Of a stretch of 44,366 nt of DNA, positions 16,695-24,668 are shown one piece after another. The stretch is from CAYMEK01 sp964389305. GTDB taxonomy: Bacteria > Spirochaetota > Spirochaetia > SZUA-6 > DRHE01. Below the pieces are notes generated by a model, which saw only the letters and a list, made by a program, of their open reading frames with translations, was not told where the DNA came from and ran no database searches. The first letter of the stretch is position 1, and every line of letters begins with the position of its first letter. The DNA lies in NCBI GenBank assembly GCA_964389305.1, contig CAYMEK010000033.1, forward strand, positions 1 through 44,366, written 5' to 3'. Made by a program: the position numbers and the translations under genes.

Positions 16695-17465
16695 ATGGGA
16701 GAGCGAACGATCATTGCTTTGGATGGAGTGGATTTCTTCTACAACAGCGACCCGGTGCTGCAGGATGTCAGCCTGACGATCGACCAGGGGGAGTTCGTAT
16801 CCGTGATCGGGCCCAACGGCGGGGGCAAGACTTCCCTGTTGCTCCTCATACTGGGAGTGCTTCGTCCCGAGCGGGGTACAGTGAGGGTGTTCGGCGCGGC
16901 CCCGGAACGAGCGCGCAGCCGGATGGGGTATGTGCCTCAATTCACCAACTTCGATCCCCTGTTTCCGGTGACCGTCTATGATGTGGTACAGATGGGCCGG
17001 TTGGGGCGGTTTTTCACCGGACCGTACCGTCAGGAAGACCGGGAAGCGGCGCTGGCCGCTTTGGAACAGGCGGGCCTCCCGGAGCTGCGCAAACGTCCCT
17101 TCGCCGAGATTTCAGGCGGGCAGCGCCAGCGGGTGCTCATAGCCCGGGCCCTGGCTGCGGAGCCGGAAGTGCTCCTGCTCGATGAGCCCACAGCCAATGT
17201 CGACCGTCTGGCCACGAACAAGCTGTACGAGCTTCTCGCGGAGCTCAACCGGACCCTGACCATCATCCTGGTTTCCCACGACCTGGGCATTGTGTCCAGG
17301 CTGGTCAGCTCGGTGGTCTGCGTGAACAAGACGGTATTCACCCATCCGGTCAGCGAGTTGACCGGCGAGATGATCAGGGACCTCTACGGGGGCGAGATCG
17401 CCCTCGTGCGCCACGACCATCACAGCGCCCCGGCGGAGGGGTCCGGCCGGGAGGCTGGCCGATGA
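16695..17465 (+). CDS. znuC: Zinc ABC transporter ATPase
   Basis: A 256-residue ABC ATPase that powers zinc import. Walker A is GPNGGGKTSLLL, the signature is ISGGQRQRVLIARAL, and Walker B is VLLLDEPTANVD, with the switch His in LVSHDLG. The C-terminal tail contains RHDHHSAP, a short His cluster that may bind metal and sense cytoplasmic zinc, as proposed for other ZnuC proteins. It begins four bases after the znuA stop and overlaps znuB by four bases (ATGA). Confidence 0.93.
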   Translation: MGERTIIALDGVDFFYNSDPVLQDVSLTIDQGEFVSVIGPNGGGKTSLLLLILGVLRPERGTVRVFGAAPERARSRMGYVPQFTNFDPLFPVTVYDVVQMGRLGRFFTGPYRQEDREAALAALEQAGLPELRKRPFAEISGGQRQRVLIARALAAEPEVLLLDEPTANVDRLATNKLYELLAELNRTLTIILVSHDLGIVSRLVSSVVCVNKTVFTHPVSELTGEMIRDLYGGEIALVRHDHHSAPAEGSGREAGR

Positions 17466-18310
17466 TCGGATTCGTACGGGATTTGCTGCACTTCCCCTTC
17501 CTGCAGTACGCCCTGCTGACCGGCATCCTGGCCTCGATCGCCTGCGGGGTGGTGGGAAGCTTCATCACGGTGCGCCGGATCACCTACATAGCCGGCGCTA
17601 TCGCCCACACCACCTTCGGTGGTATGGGTCTGGCCATCTACCTGCAGCGCCGGGTCGGCCTGACCTTCATCACCCCTTTGCACGGGGCGGTATTCGCCGC
17701 CCTGCTTTCGGCGATCATCATCGGTCTGGTGACCCTCTACGGAAGGCAGCGGGAGGATACGGTACTGAGTGCGGTTTGGGCGATCGGCATGGCCCTGGGC
17801 ATCTTCTTCATTTCTCGGACGCCTGGCTACAAGGAAGATCTGATGAGCTACCTGTTCGGCAACATACTCATGGTCCGCCGGACCGACGTACTGCTGATCG
17901 CCGCCCTGGACCTCCTGATCGTGGCGGTGAGCTTCCTGTTCTACTATAAGCTGGAGGCAGTGTGCTTCGACGAGCAGTTCGCCAGCTTGCGGGGGGTGAA
18001 GGTGGAAATCTACTACGTGCTGCTGCTCTGTCTTGCCGCCCTGACCGTCGTGATCCTGCTGCAGGTCGTGGGTATCGTGATGGTGATCGCCCTGCTCGCT
18101 CTGCCATCCGCTGCCGCCGCTTCCCTGACCAAAAGGCTCTGGCAGGCGATGATCCTCGCCTCGGCTTTCACAGGGCTCTGCATGGTCGGCGGATTAGCCT
18201 TGAGCTACAAGCCCAACCTGCCCGCCGGCGCTACCATCATCCTGGTGGCCGGAATCGTATATCTGCTCGTGCTGGTGCTGCGCCCGGCCGGCAGAGCCGC
18301 GGGCCGGTGA
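17462..18310 (+). CDS. znuB: Zinc ABC transporter permease
   Basis: A 282-residue polytopic membrane protein of the ABC-3 family (ZnuB/TroC), with about seven to nine hydrophobic segments along its length. Family features include TGILASIACGVVGSF near the N-terminus, ITYIAGAIAHTTFGG and the region around LQVVGIVMVIALLALPSAA. It completes the regulator-znuA-znuC-znuB operon. The stop lies five bases from the end of the convergent plsY-fusion gene, so no terminator fits between them. Confidence 0.92.
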   Translation: MIGFVRDLLHFPFLQYALLTGILASIACGVVGSFITVRRITYIAGAIAHTTFGGMGLAIYLQRRVGLTFITPLHGAVFAALLSAIIIGLVTLYGRQREDTVLSAVWAIGMALGIFFISRTPGYKEDLMSYLFGNILMVRRTDVLLIAALDLLIVAVSFLFYYKLEAVCFDEQFASLRGVKVEIYYVLLLCLAALTVVILLQVVGIVMVIALLALPSAAAASLTKRLWQAMILASAFTGLCMVGGLALSYKPNLPAGATIILVAGIVYLLVLVLRPAGRAAGR

Positions 18311-18315
18311 GGTTT

Positions 18316-19509
18316 TTAGAGGCTCAGAAAGTAGCGCAGGGCGAACAGAAAGCCGCTGGAGATAATCCCGACGGTGAAATTGTCATCGAGGTCCATGGAA
18401 AACAGCTCTACCCCGGTTGCGAACACCGAGCCTGCCGCCAGCGTATAAAAGGGCACGGGAAGCAGTGAATACAGGACCCAGCCGGACATGAAGCAGCCTG
18501 CCAGGAACCCCAGGCTTCCCTCCAGGGTCCGCTCGCGAAAAAGCACCCGTCTGCCGAACCTGATGCCGATGATCTTGCTGAACAGGTCCCCGATGGTGAT
18601 GAAGGCCAGGGCAAGGTAGGGGATTACGTCGGGGAATACCAGGAAGGCAATGAAGATCGCGACCAGAAAGCTGGTTATGGAGGAGAAGCGTTTGACCTCC
18701 TTCACCTTGAAAAGCTGTCGGAGCTGGTAGCGGGTGAGCAGGCGTACCAGATCCATGGCGATGAAGACGACGCCGAGCACGGCCAGCAGCCACAGCAAAG
18801 CGGTCCTGCCGAAGCGTAGATCGATCGGTATGAACAGCAGAGCGAACGGCCGGGCGATGATCCGCCACCACTTTATTTCCACCCCTGGATCGAGCACGAA
18901 CACCCTGCCCCGGATCGCACTGCGGATGCCCAGGGCGAAGCAATAGAGGCTGAAGCTGAGCATCAAAAGCCCGGCTGCCTCGAAGCCGGTCTCGATGACC
19001 GTTACCACGCTGAGGAAGAAAAAACCCACCAATCCGGTGAGATTGGGGCTGCGGGAAGCGAACAACAACACGGCAGCAACAGCCAGGACCGCCAGAAGCT
19101 GTTCGGGAGCGAAGCGCCGCTCCACGACGGCCCGGGCACAGAAAAAGAGGTAGATGCCCGTAGCGGTGGCCATCCCTTTGCCCCCCTGCAGGCGCAGGTA
19201 GAAGGGAAAGATGTGACCCAGGACCGCGGCCCAGGCCGGCACAGCCAGCCACCAACCCGAGAGTCCCAGCAGGGTTTGGGCCAGGACAACGGCGGCTATT
19301 CCTTTTCCCAGATCGATCGAGGCGGTAAGGGCGGCCGGCAGCGGACCGAGGAGATGGTAGGTATTGCTGACCCCGGCGTTCCTCGATCCTTCCCGGCGGA
19401 TGTCGATCGCCTTCAGCAGCCTGCCAAGGACATAAGCCGGAGAAATGCTTCCCAGAAGATAACCGATCGCTGCGGCAAGCACCACCGGCAGGGCGCCCCG
19501 GACGGCCAT
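18316..19509 (-). CDS. PlsY acyltransferase fused to SEC59/phytol-kinase-like domain
   Basis: A 397-residue membrane protein with two lipid-enzyme domains. Residues 1 to about 200 match PlsY, which makes lysophosphatidate from acyl-phosphate and glycerol-3-phosphate: GSRNAGVSNTYHLLGP, a DLGKG segment and LQGGKGMATATG. After a middle region with membrane segments (about 190-250), residues about 255-397 resemble CTP-dependent lipid kinases (dolichol/phytol kinase) and cytidylyltransferases: FITIGDLFSKIIGIRFG, TLEGSLGFL, and SMDLDDNFTVGI. The fusion may link phosphatidate synthesis to a lipid kinase or CDP-diacylglycerol step. It starts 6 bases after the folE2 stop, as the last gene of a six-gene operon. 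Confidence 0.82.
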   Translation of the reverse strand: MAVRGALPVVLAAAIGYLLGSISPAYVLGRLLKAIDIRREGSRNAGVSNTYHLLGPLPAALTASIDLGKGIAAVVLAQTLLGLSGWWLAVPAWAAVLGHIFPFYLRLQGGKGMATATGIYLFFCARAVVERRFAPEQLLAVLAVAAVLLFASRSPNLTGLVGFFFLSVVTVIETGFEAAGLLMLSFSLYCFALGIRSAIRGRVFVLDPGVEIKWWRIIARPFALLFIPIDLRFGRTALLWLLAVLGVVFIAMDLVRLLTRYQLRQLFKVKEVKRFSSITSFLVAIFIAFLVFPDVIPYLALAFITIGDLFSKIIGIRFGRRVLFRERTLEGSLGFLAGCFMSGWVLYSLLPVPFYTLAAGSVFATGVELFSMDLDDNFTVGIISSGFLFALRYFLSL

Positions 19510-19514
19510 GGCAT

Positions 19515-20300
19515 TCAGTCGATCGAGCCCCTCTCCACGAAGGCGTAGGCGCTGTGGTTATGGATGCTTTCGAAGTTCTCCGCCTCGACGCTGAACCAGC
19601 GAAAATCTCCCGTCTGCTCGAGCTTCTGGGTGACTTCGCGCACCACGTCCTCCACGAAGCGGGGACGGTTGAAGGCCTGTTCGGTAATGTATTTTTCGTC
19701 TTCCCGTTTCAGCAGTGTGAAGACCTCGCTGGAACCCGACTGCTCCACCAGGCGGATGATGTCCTCGATCCAGAAGAACTTATTGAACAGCAGCTTGAGA
19801 GCCACGATGCCACGCTGGTTGTGAGCGCCGCGTTCGCTGATTTCCAGAGAACAGGGACAGACGGTCAAGATCGGGACCTCGATCCCTACGTAGAAGTGTT
19901 GCCGCTGATCGCTCACTTCCCCGATGTACTCGCAGGCATATCTCATCATGCTTCGTTCCCTGGATACGGGCGCCTGCTTCTCGATGAAGTAGGGAAAAGA
20001 TACCTCGGCATAGGCCCGGCTGGCATCTAAGAGCTGGCGGATCTTGCCCAGCATCTGCAGGAAATTGTGCATGGAAATATCCACGTAGTACTCGTTGACC
20101 ACATCGATGAAGCGGCTCATATGGGTGCCCTTGAAGTTGTGGGGCAGGTCGGCGTACAGATTTATAGTAGCCACCGTGCGCTGCGTGCGATTTTGCTTGT
20201 CCAGCACGGTGATCGGATACTGGACGTTCTTCACCCCTACTTTCTGGATCTCGATCTGCCGCTCGTCGCGGCTGCTCTGAACGTCCTGCATCCTGCTCAT
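19515..20300 (-). CDS. folE2: GTP cyclohydrolase FolE2 (MptA-related)
   Basis: A 261-residue type IB GTP cyclohydrolase, which converts GTP to dihydroneopterin triphosphate, the first step of folate synthesis. Family marks are the Cys-containing TVCPCSLEISERGAHNQRG (Cys148/Cys150) and the early KGTHMSRFID segment. FolE2 enzymes do not need zinc and in many bacteria replace the zinc enzyme FolE when zinc is scarce; this copy ends about 1.2 kb from the zinc importer operon. The frame is open much further upstream, but ATG 20300 is chosen because the family's N-terminal sequence begins there and it overlaps the glyA-like stop (ATGA). It supplies folate to neighbouring one-carbon genes. Confidence 0.92.
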   Translation of the reverse strand: MSRMQDVQSSRDERQIEIQKVGVKNVQYPITVLDKQNRTQRTVATINLYADLPHNFKGTHMSRFIDVVNEYYVDISMHNFLQMLGKIRQLLDASRAYAEVSFPYFIEKQAPVSRERSMMRYACEYIGEVSDQRQHFYVGIEVPILTVCPCSLEISERGAHNQRGIVALKLLFNKFFWIEDIIRLVEQSGSSEVFTLLKREDEKYITEQAFNRPRFVEDVVREVTQKLEQTGDFRWFSVEAENFESIHNHSAYAFVERGSID

Positions 20301-21571
20301 CCACCCGGGATTTCCGCCTTGGGCGGATCGAAAGAATAGTGAATATGCTGGAAGGCGGACCGGAACTCCTTCACCTCTTCCCCCACATACCTGCCGTCGA
20401 TCAGACAGCTCTTGAAAAGCTCGGCAATGGTCCCCATCTCCTTCTCCTTCATTCCGAAGCGGGTCATCTCCTGGACCCCCAGCCGGATCCCCGCCGGGTT
20501 GGAAACATTCTCCAGAGGCTCGTGAGGCAGGAGGTTCATGTTGAGGATTATATTGTTGTCCTTTAGATGACGGGCCACCTCGTCCCCGCCTCCAAACTCC
20601 ATCACGTCGACGGCGAGCTGGTGGCTTTCGGTGCAGCCGAACTCCGCTGCCGCAACCTTGAAGCCCCGCCGCTCGAGCTCCTCGCCGAGCTTCCTGGCAT
20701 TGGCTATGGTTTGTTTGGAGTAGGCCGCACCGAACTCCATCATCTCGTAGACTGTTATAGCCAGCGGAACGAGAGTATCCAGGTGGTGGTTCGAAGAAGA
20801 TCCGGGAAAGGCTCCCTTGTCGATCTTCCGCCACTCGACCTCGCCCGCATTGCTGAGGATAATGCCCCGCTGAGAGCCGAAGAAGGTTTTATGCACGCTG
20901 CCGGTGATCAGAAGCGCCCCCTCCTTTAGAGGGTCTTGGAAAAAGCCGCCGGCGATCAGCCCGAGCACGTGAGCGCCGTCATAGATGATCGTGATATTGC
21001 GCTCCCTGCAGACCCCGACCAGCTCGCTTATCGGCTCCGGAAACAGGAACAGGCTCTTGCCGAAGATGAGGACCTTGGGAGACACGGCGCGAATCAGCTC
21101 GGCGGTGCGCTCGATATCAATATGGTAGCCATCGTCTGTAAGAGGAAAGTTGACGATGTTGTTCGTGTACTTACCCACCGACCCGGCGCGGTGATGGCTG
21201 ATGTGCCCTCCCCCTGGGGTGGAGTTGACCAGTACCACGTCCCCGGGCCGGATAAAGCGGCTGAACACCGCGTCGTTGGCCACGGTGCCGCTTATCGGCC
21301 GCACGTCCACCTGGCGGCAGTGGAAAAGAGTCTTGAGGTGCTTCTTCAGCCTGCTCTCGATCTCGTCGATGATTTCAGTGCCCTGGTAGTAACGCTCGCC
21401 TGGATGTCCCTCGGCGTAGCGGTGGGCGAAATCCGAGCCCATCACCTCGCGGGCCCGGTTGCTGAGCACATTTTCGCTGGCTATCAGGTTGAGGGTGCTG
21501 CAGCGCCACTCGTTCTGCTTTCTGACCAGCTCCTCGATCTGGGTAACGTTTCGCTCGTACATGATGAGCAC
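20297..21571 (-). CDS. glyA: Divergent (archaeal-like) serine hydroxymethyltransferase
   Basis: A PLP enzyme of about 424 residues that converts serine and a tetrahydropterin to glycine and the methylene-pterin. Landmarks are LNLIASENVLSNRAREVMGS, GERYYQGTEIIDEIE, a PLP-binding Asp198 and His201 in YDGAHVLG, and the Schiff-base Lys228 in GSVHKTFFGSQRG. The usual bacterial TTTHKTLRGPRG is not kept, and the sequence looks closer to the divergent archaeal type. Start options are GTG 21571 or ATG 21562; neither has a good ribosome binding site. It sits between thyA-like and folE2 genes and would feed methylene-pterin to thymidylate synthesis. Use of a pterin other than folate is possible but not shown. 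Confidence 0.85.
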   Translation of the reverse strand: MLIMYERNVTQIEELVRKQNEWRCSTLNLIASENVLSNRAREVMGSDFAHRYAEGHPGERYYQGTEIIDEIESRLKKHLKTLFHCRQVDVRPISGTVANDAVFSRFIRPGDVVLVNSTPGGGHISHHRAGSVGKYTNNIVNFPLTDDGYHIDIERTAELIRAVSPKVLIFGKSLFLFPEPISELVGVCRERNITIIYDGAHVLGLIAGGFFQDPLKEGALLITGSVHKTFFGSQRGIILSNAGEVEWRKIDKGAFPGSSSNHHLDTLVPLAITVYEMMEFGAAYSKQTIANARKLGEELERRGFKVAAAEFGCTESHQLAVDVMEFGGGDEVARHLKDNNIILNMNLLPHEPLENVSNPAGIRLGVQEMTRFGMKEKEMGTIAELFKSCLIDGRYVGEEVKEFRSAFQHIHYSFDPPKAEIPGG

Positions 21572-21631
21572 TACAATAGCTCTTCGCCCAGGTGGCCGTC
21601 AATAAGGCGGGTAGGCGGGCGAGGAGCGGGC

Positions 21632-22558
21632 TCATTCCGCCTGCGGCTTGTTTTCCTCCCGCGGGGCGTTTCCATGTTCCAAATCGAAGGCTTTTATCTT
21701 CTCCAGAACCGCTTCCCGGGCCTCTTCGTAGATCTGGCCGATCAGCGGGTCGCGAAAATTGAAGACCCGGTCGGCAAAGGAGGTGCTGTCCAGGCGATTG
21801 AATAGCCTGGCTTCGGCTTCCTCCAGGCTCTTGCCGTAGATATGGTAGGAATCCGCCTGCCAGTTCAGGCGCCCTAACTCCACGGTCCAGCCCGTCCTGC
21901 CCGCCACCTCATCGGCCACGATACGCCGGTTGAACTGGATAAAACCGAACATGTTCATGAAATTGGCGCCCCAGGCGTCGTTGGAGCGGAAGCGTACGTT
22001 GCAGTTCAGCCAGGCCGTACCCTGCTCGTCGAACAGCAACCTGTACCAGAGCGACTGCAGGCAGGGGGGATCGTAGCAGTCGAAGTCCAGATTCGGCATC
22101 CAGGTGATCATCTGAGCCTGGCGGGTGTGGGGCTGAGCCACCAGCTTGGCGATCACCTTTTCTATCTGGTCGATGCGGAAGCTTCCCTGTTCCACAGAGC
22201 GGCCGTTTCTGCGCTCCCGCCAGCTTCCGTAGGCCTGGAGCCGCTGGTGGTAGGTGTACTCCCAACGGGTATCCTGCGGATCGTTCATGTTCTTTACCCA
22301 GTGATCCTTGGCTCCGGTCAGCTCCAGGAAGTACTCCTGAAGGTCTTCGATGCCCCCGGGGAAGGCCTTGTGGATCATCGGATCGGCCCAGGGGTCTAAC
22401 ACCGTGATATTCATGGTGGCGTCCAGGCTGGGAGGATCGCCCGGCCGGTCGTACTGGGTGGCCACCCTGATGCCGCTCTTGTACAGTGCGATCAGCGCTT
22501 TTTCATACGCCTCGGCTAGAGATACTCCCTCGACGAACAGAACCGGTATGTTTCTCAT
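21632..22558 (-). CDS. Thymidylate synthase-family protein
   Basis: A 308-residue ThyA-superfamily protein. The catalytic Cys is Cys166 in DPPCLQSLWYRLLF, where ThyA normally has Pro-Cys-His and here has Leu after Cys. Phosphate- and base-binding residues are visible as FRSNDAWGANFMN (Arg191, Ser192, Asp194, Asn202) and DSYHIYG (His239, Tyr241). Asn at the position equivalent to E. coli ThyA Asn177 favours dUMP over dCMP, so thymidylate synthesis is more likely than dCMP hydroxymethylation. The unusual active-site neighbour and the N-terminal 120 residues set it apart from ordinary ThyA. It has GGGAGGGGGAG directly before ATG and is followed by the glyA-like gene that would make its cofactor. 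Confidence 0.8.
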   Translation of the reverse strand: MRNIPVLFVEGVSLAEAYEKALIALYKSGIRVATQYDRPGDPPSLDATMNITVLDPWADPMIHKAFPGGIEDLQEYFLELTGAKDHWVKNMNDPQDTRWEYTYHQRLQAYGSWRERRNGRSVEQGSFRIDQIEKVIAKLVAQPHTRQAQMITWMPNLDFDCYDPPCLQSLWYRLLFDEQGTAWLNCNVRFRSNDAWGANFMNMFGFIQFNRRIVADEVAGRTGWTVELGRLNWQADSYHIYGKSLEEAEARLFNRLDSTSFADRVFNFRDPLIGQIYEEAREAVLEKIKAFDLEHGNAPREENKPQAE

Positions 22559-22593
22559 CTCCCCCTCCCGTGTTTATCGAGCCCCTGAAACGG

Positions 22594-23847
22594 CTAATGG
22601 CGGAAGCTGCGCTGGCCGGTGAACACCATGGCCACTCCCGCCTGGTTGCAAGCCTCGATTACCTCGAAATCCCGTTCCGAGCCGCCGGGCTGGACAACGG
22701 CGCTGATTCCCTCCCGGATTCCTACATCCACCCCGTCCCGGAAAGGGAAGAAGGCGTCCGAGACCATGCAGGCCCCGACCAGTCCCCCGTGCAGCTCCCC
22801 GACTTCCCGGTCGATGGCGGTCTTGTTCCCGCCCTGCTCCAAAGCGCTGTAAGGACAGCCGTGCCGCTGCCAGCAGATGCGGTCGGCCAGCTTGCGATAC
22901 GCCTTGTCCCGGGCGATCTCCGCCACTCCGACCCGATCCTGCTCACCGGTACCGATGCCCACGGTCACCCCGTCTTTGACATAGATCACGGAGTTGCTGG
23001 TTATCCCCGATTCGACCAGCCATCCGAACAGCAGGTCCTCCGCTTCGCGTTCGCTGGGCAGGCGCGCCGTCCTGTACTCCCTGCCCTGGTAGGTCGCCTC
23101 GGCGGGGAGGAAATCGTCCGCCGACAGCGTTACCGGGGCATAGGACCACTGGGCGATCAGGGCGCCGTCGACCAGGGTCTTGAACTCCACGGCCCTGGCG
23201 CCGACGAACTCCCGCAGGCGGTCGAGATTGCCGATGCGCATCACCCGCAGGTTCTTCCTCCCCGCCAGCACATCCAGGACTCCATCGGCAAACCCGGGGG
23301 CTGCCACCACCTCGCAGTACTGCGCGGCGATCGCCTCCGCCGTTTCTCTGTCCAGCTCCCGGTTGACGGCGATCGCTCCCCCGAAGGCGGCGATCCGGTC
23401 GGCCAGATAGGCCTTCCGGTAGGCCTCAGCCAGGGTGGCCGCCCTGGCCACGCCGCAGGGATTGTTGTGCTTCACGATCACGGCACAGGGGGTATCCGTG
23501 AAGTAACGCAGGATGTTCAGGGCGCTGTCCACATCGGTGATGTTGATCTTGCCAGGGTGCTTGCCGGACTGCAGCAGCTCGGCCTCGGAAGCCAGATAGC
23601 GTCCCGGCTGGATGCTCTGCACCTCCCCCAGGGCCAGGTTGCCCGCCACCAGCCTGTAGAGAGCCGCCTCCTGGTCGGGATTCTCCCCGTAGCGCAGTCC
23701 CCGGCTCTCCCCGCCAATCTGCCAGGTCACCTTACGGAAGCGCAGGCACTGCCGGCCGGCTCCCTCACCGAAGCAGACCTCGAGGGTGTCCGGGAAATGA
23801 TCCCGGGTAATCGTCCGGTAGGCGGACTTGAAGTCCTTCTTACTCAT
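22594..23847 (-). CDS. purH: AICAR transformylase (PurH C-terminal half as a separate gene)
   Basis: A 417-residue protein corresponding to the formyltransferase half of PurH, which formylates AICAR with 10-formyl-tetrahydrofolate in purine synthesis. Conserved segments are LRYGENPDQEAALY, VIVKHNNPCGVA, DRIAAFGGAIAVN and SDAFFPFRDGVD. The IMP cyclohydrolase half is encoded by the gene just upstream (stop 23 bases before this start), so the usual bifunctional enzyme is split into two proteins. It starts at ATG 23847 with GGAGG just before. It is the folate-using member of a folate-centred operon. Confidence 0.92.
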   Translation of the reverse strand: MSKKDFKSAYRTITRDHFPDTLEVCFGEGAGRQCLRFRKVTWQIGGESRGLRYGENPDQEAALYRLVAGNLALGEVQSIQPGRYLASEAELLQSGKHPGKINITDVDSALNILRYFTDTPCAVIVKHNNPCGVARAATLAEAYRKAYLADRIAAFGGAIAVNRELDRETAEAIAAQYCEVVAAPGFADGVLDVLAGRKNLRVMRIGNLDRLREFVGARAVEFKTLVDGALIAQWSYAPVTLSADDFLPAEATYQGREYRTARLPSEREAEDLLFGWLVESGITSNSVIYVKDGVTVGIGTGEQDRVGVAEIARDKAYRKLADRICWQRHGCPYSALEQGGNKTAIDREVGELHGGLVGACMVSDAFFPFRDGVDVGIREGISAVVQPGGSERDFEVIEACNQAGVAMVFTGQRSFRH

Positions 23848-23869
23848 CGGCCTCCTCCATGCCGTGAGG

Positions 23870-24547
23870 TTACAATATCTCGCTGTAGGCGGCCGTTACC
23901 TGCTCGTACCGGCAGGATCCCAGGTAGGCGGCCACGGCGGCGTCGTATTCCGCGGTGCGGGAGAAAGCCTTGCCGGCCAGGGCGAAGCGGGTCTGGAGGC
24001 AAAGCCGCCCCCCGGACTGTTCCAGCTCGCGAAGAAGCGCCGCGTAGTCCCCCGGATCCACGACCGAGGCCACCCGCAAGTAGTTCTTGGCCGCCGCCCG
24101 GATCAGGCAGGGACCCCCGATGTCGATGTTGGCCCGAGCCTGCTCGGGGCTCACTTCCGCCCGGGAGACGGTCTGCTGAAAGGGGTAGAGGTTTACCACC
24201 ACCATGTCGAAAACGAGCGCCCCGGCCCTGTTCAGGTCTTCGGCGTGCGCGGGATTGTAGGTCTCGCTCAGCAGGCCCAGGTAAATCTTGAAATCCAGGG
24301 TCTTCACCAGACCGCCCTGCATCTCCGGCTGGCCTGTATACTCGGACACCGCCACCAGATGTCCGGAGGCCTTGCCGTCCAGAATGCCCGCCACGGCCCG
24401 GTAGCTTCCCCCGGTCGAATAGATGGTCACGTCGGGGACCGCCCGCAGCAGCCCGGGAATGAAGCGCTCCAGTCCCGACTTGTCGTACACGCTGACCAGG
24501 ACCCGCCGGATCGCTACCCGATCATCGATTTTCTCCACGAAGTTCAT
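23870..24547 (-). CDS. IMP cyclohydrolase (PurH N-terminal half as a separate gene)
   Basis: A 225-residue MGS-like domain protein equal to the N-terminal half of PurH, which closes FAICAR to IMP. Typical segments are RRVLVSVYDKSGLERF, IYSTGGSYRAV, HLVAVSEYTGQPEMQGGLVK, VVVNLYPFQQ and ARANIDIGGPCLIRAAAKN. The frame is open to about 25054, but the family begins at ATG 24547. A TTTACA-N18-TACATA promoter-like pair ends 7 bases before that ATG, with no ribosome binding site, so the message is probably leaderless. It is the first gene of the purH-purH-thyA-glyA-folE2-plsY operon. Confidence 0.9.
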   Translation of the reverse strand: MNFVEKIDDRVAIRRVLVSVYDKSGLERFIPGLLRAVPDVTIYSTGGSYRAVAGILDGKASGHLVAVSEYTGQPEMQGGLVKTLDFKIYLGLLSETYNPAHAEDLNRAGALVFDMVVVNLYPFQQTVSRAEVSPEQARANIDIGGPCLIRAAAKNYLRVASVVDPGDYAALLRELEQSGGRLCLQTRFALAGKAFSRTAEYDAAVAAYLGSCRYEQVTAAYSEIL

Positions 24548-24554
24548 GAGAGCA

Positions 24555-24584
24555 TATGTAAAACGAAATGCTGCTCTCTGTAAA
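24555..24584 (-). promoter_or_regulatory. Promoter of the purine/folate operon
   Basis: On the minus strand TTTACA (24584-24579), 18 bases, TACATA (24560-24555), then 7 bases to ATG 24547. This predicts a start of transcription at or next to the start codon. Confidence 0.55.
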
Positions 24585-24604
24585 GGAGAAGGAGGAAGTT
24601 TCTG

Positions 24605-24664
24605 ATGCCGTACCGGCGCGGGATGCGCCTCTGGAAGCCCGGGTCGGTGTGTTGTACACTGTGA
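24605..24664 (+). CDS. Possible 19-codon leader peptide before manA
   Basis: A purine-rich AAAGGAGAAGGAGGAAG ends just before ATG 24605, which opens a 19-codon frame (MPYRRGMRLWKPGSVCCTL) closing with TGA five bases before the manA GTG. The ribosome binding site is far better than that of manA itself, so translation could be coupled. The transcription start predicted for manA (about 24667) lies downstream, so the peptide would need a second, earlier promoter. It may be chance. Confidence 0.3.
   Translation: MPYRRGMRLWKPGSVCCTL
24631..24660 (+). promoter_or_regulatory. Candidate manA promoter
   Basis: TACACT (24655-24660) ends 8 bases before the GTG start of manA. A weak -35 (CTGGAA at 24631, 18-base spacing) precedes it. 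The pattern matches other likely leaderless promoters in this window. Confidence 0.4.
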
Positions 24665-24668
24665 GGCC

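Noticed and set aside
20301..20834. N-terminal extension of folE2 to 20834
   Set aside because: It lies entirely within the glyA-like gene in another frame; ATGA overlap at 20300 marks the start.
22486..24291. 600-codon plus-strand open frame opposite the purH genes
   Set aside because: It is the shadow of GC-rich coding sequence on the minus strand; the translated sequence is Pro/Arg/Gly-rich with no family.
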